The translations under genes were made by a program, and so were the position numbers. Below the pieces are notes generated by a model, which saw nothing but the letters and a program-made list of their open reading frames with translations, was not told where the DNA came from and ran no database searches. 7,463 bases of DNA from Sphingobacterium thalpophilum. GTDB lineage: Bacteria > Bacteroidota > Bacteroidia > Flavobacteriales > Flavobacteriaceae. The stretch covers positions 1-7,463 of the forward strand of contig CALPOS020000101.1 of the NCBI GenBank assembly GCA_943325255.2, read 5' to 3'. Below, in pieces: positions 1-5,836 of the stretch (position 1 is its first letter; the number at the start of each line of letters is the position of its first letter).

Positions 1-1
1 A

Positions 2-595
2 TGGTACTTACGAAGAGATCTTCTAATCAGTAAGCTCAATTCCAATGCATCAATTGGCATGGATGGCGTTCTTGAGATGCAATCCTTTTATGGTAAAGGT
101 GGATTCAATATTGCTTTTAGAGATGAAAGATATGAATTCAGCAGCATGACAATTCCATTTTCTACCAATGTTTCTCAAATAAATAAGGAAGATTTTGAAA
201 AGATAATTGCCTATGACAACTTCTATTTTGGTTTCCAAAGAGCCATTTTTTTAAAGAACTGGTTGCAAATGCCCGAAAGTAAAGCCATAAAATATACGGA
301 AGACAATAAAATTCTCGGATATGCAGTAGTAAGAAAAGCAGAAACTGGGTATAAAATAGGACCTCTTTTTGCGGACAATACCATAATTGCAGAAGAATTA
401 TTTAAGTCATGTCTCAGCATGGATTCAAATGATTCGGTATTTCTTGACATTCCAACAGTAAATCAGAATGCGGTTAACTTAGTAAAAGAATATAACGGAA
501 AATATGTTTTTGAGTGCGCTAGAATGTACTATGGTGCCGCTCCAAAAGTAGATCTCGATAATATATATGGTATCACATCATTTGAATTGGGATAA
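2..595 (+). CDS. GNAT-family N-acetyltransferase, C-terminal part (5' end outside window)
   Basis: The reading frame is open from position 2 to the TAA at 593-595 (197 residues visible). An internal ATG at 59 exists, but residues before it (WYLRRDLL, then SIGMDGV) fit the end of a GNAT fold, so the true start lies upstream. The sequence resembles the two-domain YitH-type acetyltransferases. The first part ends in a strand around GGFNIAFRDERYEF. A second GNAT-like domain follows, with 'ILGYAVVRKAETGYKIGPLFAD', 'VFLDIPTVNQNAV' and a terminal 'ARMYYGAAP'. Such enzymes move an acetyl group from acetyl-CoA to an amine; the substrate cannot be told from sequence. The acetyl-CoA pyrophosphate loop of the first domain is not in the window. 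The deformylase gene follows 55 bp downstream on the same strand and may be co-transcribed. Family assignment is fairly sure; the specific role is unknown. Confidence 0.75.
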   Translation, partial: WYLRRDLLISKLNSNASIGMDGVLEMQSFYGKGGFNIAFRDERYEFSSMTIPFSTNVSQINKEDFEKIIAYDNFYFGFQRAIFLKNWLQMPESKAIKYTEDNKILGYAVVRKAETGYKIGPLFADNTIIAEELFKSCLSMDSNDSVFLDIPTVNQNAVNLVKEYNGKYVFECARMYYGAAPKVDLDNIYGITSFELG

Positions 596-650
596 ATGAC
601 CGTTCAACATACTAATCACGAGATAAACCACTTTAAGAAAGCCAGAAATT

Positions 651-1394
651 ATGATGCGAGACGCTTTAATCATTTTTACATTAATTGCTACAATGTGCCA
701 AACAAAATGCGACAAAATGGATGAATCATTTACACTTAACATTCCGAAAAAAGGATTTGAAGTAGTTCAACATGTACCTGCAGATAAAAAAGGAAGAGAC
801 CAAAACGCTTTGTATTTGCCACCAAGAAAAATTGAGCCAGAAGAGTTTAATTCGATTGAAATTAATGATTTGATGGATAGTATGTACACAGTTATGGTCA
901 AAAATGCTGGGGTTGGAATTGCAGCAAATCAAGTGGGGAAAAGATTGCAAATTTTTATTATCGAAGCTAAAGCTGATAATCCTAGATATGACGTTTTGGG
1001 GCCAGTTAAAAAACAAGTATTTATCAATCCAATAATCACCAAAGTATCCGAAAACAGAAAGAATTTTTGGCACGGATGCCTCAGTGCCAAAGATAAAAAC
1101 AGAGGCAATGTAGCCACTTATGAATGGATTGAATATCAATGTAAAAATCAAATAGGCGATATTCAAACTGGTAGATTAGAGGGGTTTGCAGCAGTAATAT
1201 TTCAGCATGAGTTCAAACATTTAATGAATGGAACCTATCTGGATGTCGCCAATCAATTTGAACCAAAAACGGAGTTAGATCAAAAAATAGCAGCTGGTGA
1301 ATTGCCGTTTTTTGAGATAGCATCTGATACTTTACCTTTATTAATTGAGGGCTATACTATTGGTCAAACACTCGGTGATTGTAACAGTAAGTAA
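651..1394 (+). CDS. Divergent peptide deformylase with hydrophobic N-terminal leader
   Basis: This 247-residue protein carries the three peptide deformylase motifs in order: GVGIAANQVG (residues 87-96), HGCLS (141-145) and QHEFKH (185-190). The metal ligands Cys143, His186 and His190 and the catalytic Glu187 are all present. Deformylases remove the formyl group from the initiator methionine, normally in the cytosol. Two positions depart from the usual form: the Glu of EGCLS is His, and the Asp of HEFDH is Lys. There is also an N-terminal extension of about 55 residues. Its first 16 residues are hydrophobic (ALIIFTLIATMC) and look like a signal or lipoprotein leader, although Met before the Cys is a poor lipobox. 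A start at ATG 717 (residue 23) would remove the leader. I kept 651 because an in-frame stop lies at 624 and 651 is the first ATG after it. It is probably an accessory copy, not the housekeeping def; that is inference. Confidence 0.85.
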   Translation: MMRDALIIFTLIATMCQTKCDKMDESFTLNIPKKGFEVVQHVPADKKGRDQNALYLPPRKIEPEEFNSIEINDLMDSMYTVMVKNAGVGIAANQVGKRLQIFIIEAKADNPRYDVLGPVKKQVFINPIITKVSENRKNFWHGCLSAKDKNRGNVATYEWIEYQCKNQIGDIQTGRLEGFAAVIFQHEFKHLMNGTYLDVANQFEPKTELDQKIAAGELPFFEIASDTLPLLIEGYTIGQTLGDCNSK

Positions 1395-1594
1395 CTTTTA
1401 AATCGATCATTTCTTAAAAGATGTAGTAGGGCAGATAGCAATAAAAATCCCTAATACTTGACGGCAAAGACAATTGCTGTTACCACTTGCTAAAACTCAT
1501 GGCTAGTTTTTTACTAAATTGTTTTTACCCATAGCATAGCGTAACTGTGTCAGTTTGCATCAGTCGATTTTTAAATCACGAGATTGGCGTACTT

Positions 1595-1622
1595 GACAAA
1601 TAAATGCTAATCAATTAGGCAT
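1595..1622 (-). terminator. Weak candidate terminator after the LRR operon
   Basis: An imperfect inverted repeat pairs ATGCTAAT (1604-1611) with ATTAGGCAT (1614-1622), with one bulged base. On the minus strand it is followed by TTATTTG. It lies 25 bp past the stop of the last LRR gene. The stem is A+T-rich and the U-tract is short, so it may be weak or absent. On the plus strand a T-rich run at 1637-1648 could help end transcription from the convergent deformylase gene, but no good stem precedes it. Confidence 0.3.
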
Positions 1623-1647
1623 TTGAAGCTACAGCCTTTTTTGTTTT

Positions 1648-2682
1648 TTAAAGTTTTACAAACTTCTTAGTCGTTTTTCCGTTATTGGTATTAATTTCTA
1701 TAAAATACGTTCCGGTTTTTAATTGCGCTGCATCGATGCTGGTATTGCCTTTAACGTCAAATGACTTGACTATTTGTCCCAACGTGTTGTATATGATTAT
1801 TGAACTCACAGCCGTCAAATTATTAAAAGTGATAGTTAGCAGTGATTCCACAGGATTTGGAGTTAATTCAAAAGTATTGTCAGTAGTAAAAATTTCAGAA
1901 TCTAGCAACGTACAAAGGGCTTCGCAATCATTAGTCAGTGAAACATTGGCTGCAATAATACCTGAATTCTGCACGGCATTTAATTCACCTTCATCATAGC
2001 AGATATTAGATAGTAAAGGTGTATTTCCAAAATTAAAAACAGGTATTCCTGGAGGTGTTGCCTCCAAAGTAGATCGCAATTGTGGGGAAATAACATTGTT
2101 TTTCACCGAAGCAGTTTGAAGGTTTAGACAGTCTTCGCACCAAAAAAAGCTAACAGCCGTTCCACACAAATTGATTTCACTGAGTAAAGTACGTGAACAT
2201 TGAAGTCTCCAAAGGTTGTGCAGATTTTGTAAGTTTATGGTCGTGACCGGATTGTTGTCAATTGTTAGATCGTATAGCAGTGTAAGATTTTCCAGCGCCG
2301 ACAAGTCGCTTAGCGTATTGAAGCGACAGTCTATGGCATATAAATTTACTAAATCGGCTACTGGCAGAACGGTTAAGTTGTTTTGATAACACAAAAGACT
2401 CTTTAAGTTTGTGAAAGCCTCAATTCCCATGAGATTATCAATCGAAGAAGAATGAACATCCAAATAATAAACCGCTAATGCTTCTGAGGTGCTAATTTCA
2501 CTATCTGAATTGGCATCAATAGCTATATTTTGGCCATCAACGGCCTGTGCTGTAGCTATTAAAGTTGAAGATGATAGTAACTTATTCTTGAAATTTGCAT
2601 CCGGAATGTTCACAATCTGCCCGAAAGACCAAACGGAAATACAGATAAATAATGTTGAAAAGCACCCTTTTTTCGTGATCAT
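1648..2682 (-). CDS. Secreted leucine-rich-repeat protein with T9SS sorting domain (downstream paralogue)
   Basis: This 344-residue protein has a signal peptide (basic MITKK, a hydrophobic stretch, likely cleavage after FG at residue 21). The mature N-terminus is QIVNIPDANFK. An EF-hand/dockerin-like loop, D-A-N-S-D-S-E-I-S-T-S-E, spans residues 56-67. About five or six degenerate leucine-rich repeats cover residues 80-195. A type A C-terminal sorting domain covers about 272-344 (TPNPVESLL, YNTLGQIV, GTYFIEI, KKFVKL). Proteins of this layout are exported by Sec, then carried across the outer membrane by the type IX system and often anchored to the surface. I start at ATG 2682; a GTG directly before it (2685) would add one residue. 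The start is 5 bp past the stop of the upstream paralogue, so the two are almost certainly one operon. The repeats are less regular than in the paralogue and the middle is Cys-rich (CEDC). Its binding partner is unknown. Confidence 0.88.
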   Translation of the reverse strand: MITKKGCFSTLFICISVWSFGQIVNIPDANFKNKLLSSSTLIATAQAVDGQNIAIDANSDSEISTSEALAVYYLDVHSSSIDNLMGIEAFTNLKSLLCYQNNLTVLPVADLVNLYAIDCRFNTLSDLSALENLTLLYDLTIDNNPVTTINLQNLHNLWRLQCSRTLLSEINLCGTAVSFFWCEDCLNLQTASVKNNVISPQLRSTLEATPPGIPVFNFGNTPLLSNICYDEGELNAVQNSGIIAANVSLTNDCEALCTLLDSEIFTTDNTFELTPNPVESLLTITFNNLTAVSSIIIYNTLGQIVKSFDVKGNTSIDAAQLKTGTYFIEINTNNGKTTKKFVKL

Positions 2683-2687
2683 CACAT

Positions 2688-3983
2688 TTACAGTTTTACA
2701 AACTTCTTCGTTGTTTTTCCTTGATTGGAATTAATTTCCATAAAATACGATCCAGCATTTAATTCTGTTAAGTCAAAAGCTAAAGAAGTATTTATTTCGT
2801 TAGTGATAATTGTTTTGAACAATTGCCCTAACGTATTATAGATGGAAACAGAGTGCAAATTTACTCCAAAATCAACATTGATGTTTACCATATTTGTCGC
2901 TGGATTCGGATATAAAACCACCGCATTTTTCAAATCAAAATCACTCGTGCTATTGGTGTCAATTTCTAATGGAATATCACAATTTGGATCTCCGAAAATC
3001 TGCACGCCTAGATTAGAATTATAAAGTGTTGCCAGCAGATAATTTTGTTCTCCATCGTCCATGCAGATGCTAGCTATATTCGGTAAATCGTCAAATCGGA
3101 ACGGAAAATCTAATAAATCTGGGTCTCCAAATGACACATAATTATTACGAACATTAATGGAAGTCAAATTAGGATTGCCATTACAATTCAACCGATTGAG
3201 GAGCGGTGCTTGACTTGCGTCGATGGTTGTTAATGCATTTGAATTAACATCCATAGAATCCAAACTATTTAAGCCATTCAAATTCAAAGTCGTAATGGCA
3301 TTATTTCCTGCCCAAAGTATATATAGGTTGGGAGAAGACTGCAAATCTATTGTAGTTAATAAATTGTCTGAAACAGACAACAATACCAAGGCCGTATTAT
3401 TTCCCAAAGTGAGATTTGAAATTTGATTGGCATCGCACTGAAAATTCTCTAATGCGGTAAGTCCCGCAAGATTCACCTTCGTTAATTGGTTATAAATGCA
3501 AAAGATTAGTTTGAGGTTAGTCAATCCAGTAACATTCAATTGTGTTAATTGATTTTTACTGCATCGCAAGTCCAATAAGTTAACCAAACTACTTACATCT
3601 AAGTTCGTCAATTGGTTATAACTACATTCTAACTTGACAAGATTGGGAAAAGGAGAAAGATCGAGATTCGCAATAGCATTTCCTTTGCAATTGAGTTCGC
3701 TCAAATTGGTAAAACTAGCTAGCCCGTCTAAGGAAATGATATTTCCAACCGTATTGAATTCATTCGTAGAAACATCCAACTTCAACACATTAGCGGCTTC
3801 ACTCACTTGAATTTCACCATCATTGTTGGTGTCGACGTCTGTTGGCCAAGCTGGACTGGTCAGTTGCGCACAGTTGGTGCTTACTAATCGACTTTTGAAA
3901 TTCGCATCAGGAATGTTCACAATCTGCCCAAAAGACAGCGAAGTAGCACATAAAAGCGACAAGAAAAAGTACAGTTTTTTCAC
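2688..3983 (-). CDS. Secreted leucine-rich-repeat protein with T9SS sorting domain (upstream paralogue)
   Basis: This is a 431-residue secreted LRR protein. A signal peptide (MKKLYFFLS..., likely cleavage before Gln20) leads into IVNIPDANFK. A perfect EF-hand-type loop, DTNNDGEIQVSE, lies at residues 51-62. Nine tandem repeats of exactly 21 residues then run from 94 to 282 with the pattern LxxLxCxxNxLTxLDLxxxxN; Cys occupies the sixth position in about six of them. A type A sorting domain covers about 357-431 (LYPNPATNM, IYNTLGQLF, GSYFMEI, KKFVKL), so export is expected through Sec and the type IX system. The start codon is GTG at 3983: no in-frame ATG lies between it and the TAA at 4017-4019, and the signal peptide begins right at this codon. 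It is the first gene of the two-gene operon. Such repeats usually form protein- or glycan-binding surfaces; the ligand is not evident. Confidence 0.9.
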   Translation of the reverse strand: MKKLYFFLSLLCATSLSFGQIVNIPDANFKSRLVSTNCAQLTSPAWPTDVDTNNDGEIQVSEAANVLKLDVSTNEFNTVGNIISLDGLASFTNLSELNCKGNAIANLDLSPFPNLVKLECSYNQLTNLDVSSLVNLLDLRCSKNQLTQLNVTGLTNLKLIFCIYNQLTKVNLAGLTALENFQCDANQISNLTLGNNTALVLLSVSDNLLTTIDLQSSPNLYILWAGNNAITTLNLNGLNSLDSMDVNSNALTTIDASQAPLLNRLNCNGNPNLTSINVRNNYVSFGDPDLLDFPFRFDDLPNIASICMDDGEQNYLLATLYNSNLGVQIFGDPNCDIPLEIDTNSTSDFDLKNAVVLYPNPATNMVNINVDFGVNLHSVSIYNTLGQLFKTIITNEINTSLAFDLTELNAGSYFMEINSNQGKTTKKFVKL

Positions 3984-4051
3984 AATGGGAAGTTTTAGCT
4001 CCGTAAAGTTACCTTATTAATATTCAATACACTAACGATTTCGGTTTATTT

Positions 4052-4078
4052 CAAGGTTAAATAATCAAAAACAAACAA
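4052..4078 (-). promoter_or_regulatory. Candidate promoter of the LRR operon
   Basis: On the minus strand TAACCTTG (4059-4052) matches the Bacteroidota -7 element TAnnTTTG at all but one fixed position. A TTG (4078-4076) lies 16 bp upstream as a possible -33 element, slightly closer than the usual 17-23. Transcription would start about 60 bp before the GTG start at 3983. The match is imperfect, so confidence is low. Confidence 0.35.
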
Positions 4079-4122
4079 CACCTTGCCAAATAGAATTCGA
4101 TAGGTTTCACTTAGGATTCGAA

Positions 4123-4158
4123 ATAAAAAATCCGTTGAAAAATGCTCTTCAACGGATT
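4123..4158 (-). terminator. Rho-independent terminator of the lyase gene
   Basis: A perfect inverted repeat, AATCCGTTGAA (4129-4139) and TTCAACGGATT (4148-4158), forms an 11-bp stem with an 8-nt loop. On the minus strand the second arm runs directly into TTTTTT (down to 4123) and then ATTTCG, the standard form of an intrinsic terminator. It lies 142 bp past the lyase stop codon at 4300 and upstream of the LRR operon, so it separates the two minus-strand transcription units. The plus strand has no U-tract after the stem, so it is one-directional. Confidence 0.78.
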
Positions 4159-4183
4159 GCAACAAATTAACTAAAATTAAAAG

Positions 4184-4232
4184 TATCTTTTCTATTTTAT
4201 CTTGTCTCTTTTCTATTATCTCTTTTCTCCTC
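4184..4232. repeat. Heptanucleotide tract A, seven pyrimidine-rich units
   Basis: Seven back-to-back 7-bp units read TATCTTT, TCTATTT, TATCTTG, TCTCTTT, TCTATTA, TCTCTTT and TCTCCTC, a degenerate family of T-M-T-M-Y-T-N type. In the lyase transcript (minus strand) this appears as purine-rich AGAAAAG-like units just before the terminator. The 7-bp period is exact across the tract. No coding frame uses it. Confidence 0.7.
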
Positions 4233-4241
4233 CAATACAGT

Positions 4242-4283
4242 GATTAACGATTGAAGATTAACGATTGTTGATTTTTGATTTAG
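4242..4283. repeat. Heptanucleotide tract B, six GATTnnn units
   Basis: Six consecutive 7-bp units share the first four bases: GATTAAC, GATTGAA, GATTAAC, GATTGTT, GATTTTT and GATTTAG. The last three bases vary. The tract ends 16 bp from the lyase stop codon, so it lies in the lyase 3' UTR. Nine bases (4233-4241) separate it from tract A, and the two are not in the same 7-bp phase. Confidence 0.75.
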
Positions 4284-4299
4284 AACCGACAACTCCTAC

Positions 4300-5502
4300 T
4301 TACAAAACCCCCAATTCCACCATACATTCCTTCATCGCCAAATACGTTCTTTCAATATCGTTATCCAAACCAATCGAGAAGCGAATCAAGCCATCCGTCA
4401 ATCCCATTTCGGCTTGCTCTTCCAACGGAATCTCACTCGACGTTGACGTTCCCGGTGCGCTAAATAAGGTTTTATAAAAGCCCAAACTCACCGCCAAATA
4501 CCCCAAGTTGCGTTCTTGCATGAGTTCCATCAATTCGTTGGCTTTGTCCAAACTACCCACATCAAGCGTCATCATCCCGCCAAAACCATATTCTGGATTG
4601 ATCATGTTTTTATAGACTTCGTGACTTGGATGACTCGCCAATCCAGGATAAACCGTTTTCAGTCCATCTTTTTCAAAACGCTCCGCCAAGTATTGTGCAT
4701 TGTGACTGTGTTGCTTCATACGGATGTGCAAGGTTCGCAAGTTTTTCATTACGGAAGCCGAACGCAAACTGTCCATCGTTGGACCCAAAAGCATGCTCGC
4801 GCCGTTATTCACATCCTTCAAACTATTAATGAACTCCCGCGAGGCACAAGTCACGCCACCCACCGTATCGCTGCTGCCATTAATGTATTTTGTCAAACTG
4901 TGAATCACAATATCAGCACCCAATTTTGCTGGTGCTACAGACAAAGGAGAAAACGTATTGTCCACAACTAGTTTGATATGATGCTTTTTCGCAATTTTCG
5001 CCAAACTCGCAATATCCGCAACTTCCAACAACGGATTGCTCACGGTTTCGCAATACAAAACTTTGGTGCTGGGCGTGATGGCCGCTTCAACAATATCCAA
5101 CTTCGTAATGTCGACAAAGGACGTTTGAATCCCAAATCGAGGCGTGAAGTTCTTCAAAAACGCATAAGTACCGCCGTAAATCGTTCTGCTCGACACGATA
5201 TGATCGCCATTCCTGCACAATTGCAATAAGGTTGGTGTAATTGCGCCCATGCCTGAAGCGGAAACATTCGCCGCTTCCGTTCCTTCCATTGCCGCCATCG
5301 CTTTATCTAAATAGAGATTACTAGGCGAGGAGTGACGCGAATACAAATAGCAACCTTCCGCGTTGCCTTCAAAAGTGTCGAACATGGTTTTGGCGGAGAG
5401 AAACGTATAGGTTGAACTGTCCGAAATGGATGGATTTACGCCACCAAATTCACCAAAATATTGCAAATCTTGAATGCGATCTGCTGGATTAAAATCTTTC
5501 AT
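4300..5502 (-). CDS. PLP-dependent methionine gamma-lyase / cystathionine lyase-like enzyme
   Basis: This 400-residue protein belongs to the Cys/Met metabolism PLP family (fold type I), at full family length. Visible landmarks are the phosphate-binding YSR of the partner subunit (Tyr54, Arg56), ASGMGAI (82-88), the ring-stacking Tyr109 in IYGGTY, Asp181 in VVDNTF, the Schiff-base Lys205 in HSLTKY, and the carboxylate-binding Arg374 in LIRFSIG. Family members cleave methionine to methanethiol, 2-oxobutyrate and ammonia, or act on cystathionine or cysteine. The Cys typical of true methionine gamma-lyases (Cys116 in P. putida, two residues after that Tyr) is Gly111 here, so the substrate is uncertain. 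The divergent Lrp-type regulator supports amino acid breakdown, as with mdeA/mdeR. I start at ATG 5502, where family similarity begins; the frame extends further upstream only to a TTG at 5541. The gene is visibly richer in G and C than the LRR genes. Confidence 0.9.
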   Translation of the reverse strand: MKDFNPADRIQDLQYFGEFGGVNPSISDSSTYTFLSAKTMFDTFEGNAEGCYLYSRHSSPSNLYLDKAMAAMEGTEAANVSASGMGAITPTLLQLCRNGDHIVSSRTIYGGTYAFLKNFTPRFGIQTSFVDITKLDIVEAAITPSTKVLYCETVSNPLLEVADIASLAKIAKKHHIKLVVDNTFSPLSVAPAKLGADIVIHSLTKYINGSSDTVGGVTCASREFINSLKDVNNGASMLLGPTMDSLRSASVMKNLRTLHIRMKQHSHNAQYLAERFEKDGLKTVYPGLASHPSHEVYKNMINPEYGFGGMMTLDVGSLDKANELMELMQERNLGYLAVSLGFYKTLFSAPGTSTSSEIPLEEQAEMGLTDGLIRFSIGLDNDIERTYLAMKECMVELGVL

Positions 5503-5514
5503 ATTGTTTTTTTT

Positions 5515-5627
5515 AGGAGCTATTCCCGCTTTTCGCTGCAATCTTTTTTGTTTTTGTCACCCCGAGCGCAGTCGAGGGGCTTTTGCCAAAACAAAAAAGG
5601 ATTTTCACTACAATCGGGGCTAGGGCT
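5515..5627. repeat. Palindromic element with flanking direct repeats in the lyase leader
   Basis: The core is a long imperfect inverted repeat. Outer arms CTTTTTTGTTTT (5543-5554) and AAAACAAAAAAG (5588-5599) are perfect complements. Inside them CCCC (5560-5563) pairs with GGGG (5576-5579) around GAGCGCAGTCGA. Just outside are direct repeats TTTTCGCTGCAATC (5530-5543) and TTTTCACTACAATC (5602-5615), 12 of 14 identical. The outer edges are GGAGCTATTCCCGC on one side and GGGGCTAGGGCT on the other. I remember similar 'GAGCGCAGTCGA' palindromes and 'AGCCCTAGCCCCGATTG...GGAATAGCTCC' blocks between genes in flavobacterial genomes, but only one copy is in this window. It would be transcribed as part of the lyase 5' leader if the promoter lies in the A+T-rich DNA beyond it. 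Confidence 0.6.
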
Positions 5628-5641
5628 GTTGATTGTTGATT
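5628..5641. repeat. Two GTTGATT heptamers at the edge of the divergent spacer
   Basis: Two exact 7-bp units, GTTGATT GTTGATT, directly abut the palindromic element. They are a rotation of the GATTGTT unit of tract B (4263-4269) and in the same orientation. They lie inverted relative to the AACCATC units before the lrp gene (5795-5808), which read GATGGTT on the other strand. Confidence 0.5.
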
Positions 5642-5794
5642 AAAAATGCACTATCAAAACAACAATTAATAAATATTTAAAGCAATATATTGTCAATTAT
5701 TTAGATTTTAAAACTATATTTTGTTTAAATTTTAGTTTATTTGTCTTTTAAAGATGCGATTTTAGTAATTTTTCCGAATATTTAAAATTCCAAC
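5642..5794. promoter_or_regulatory. A+T-rich divergent promoter region between lyase and lrp genes
   Basis: Hand counting gives 25 G or C bases in 5641-5790, about 17% G+C, far below the flanking genes. This is the expected place for both divergent promoters and for Lrp-type binding sites, which are A+T-rich and loosely defined. I saw no single clear operator palindrome. For the plus strand a possible promoter is TTG at 5690-5692 with TATATTTTG at 5715-5723, which has one base too many compared with TAnnTTTG. No convincing TAnnTTTG was found for the lyase on the minus strand. Confidence 0.4.
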
Positions 5795-5836
5795 AACCAT
5801 CAACCATCAACCCACAACCCACAACCCACAACCTCC
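5795..5836. repeat. Six tandem heptamers (AACCnnn) ending at the lrp start codon
   Basis: Six consecutive 7-bp units read AACCATC, AACCATC, AACCCAC, AACCCAC, AACCCAC and AACCTCC. The last unit ends at 5836 and the lrp ATG begins at 5837. The tract therefore makes up the last 42 bases of the leader and takes the place where a ribosome binding site would lie; there is no Shine-Dalgarno sequence in it. Confidence 0.85.

Noticed and set aside
726..1166. 146-residue open frame on the minus strand across the deformylase gene
   Set aside because: It lies opposite the conserved deformylase motifs. Its Phe/Ile/Ser/Asn-rich product is what the complement of A-rich coding sequence gives.
614..1584. 11-bp direct repeat AATCACGAGAT at 614-624 and 1574-1584 on both sides of the deformylase gene
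   Set aside because: It looks like a target-site duplication or cassette boundary, but several 11-bp matches are expected by chance in a window of this size, and there are no inverted repeats or recombinase gene with it.
1395..1647. Small gene or RNA gene in the convergent gap
   Set aside because: Stops interrupt all frames, and no tRNA-like or other conserved structure was visible. Only the weak hairpin near 1604-1622 stands out.
4184..4283. CRISPR-like array
   Set aside because: The units are 7 bp, contiguous and degenerate, with no spacers. There are no cas genes in the window.
4516..4971. 151-residue open frame on the plus strand inside the lyase gene
   Set aside because: It is antisense to a clearly recognised enzyme, its product (many His, Arg and Gln) resembles no family I know, and it has no promoter signal. 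It is a shadow of the real gene.
5503..5541. 13-residue N-terminal extension of the lyase from a TTG at 5541
   Set aside because: The extra residues fall within the palindromic repeat block and are not part of the enzyme fold. The ATG at 5502 directly precedes conserved sequence.
5543..5599. Palindrome in the lyase leader as a rho-independent terminator or attenuator
   Set aside because: On the minus strand the final arm is A-rich and is followed by ATTGCAGCG, not a U-tract, so it lacks the form of an intrinsic terminator. A regulatory hairpin is still possible.
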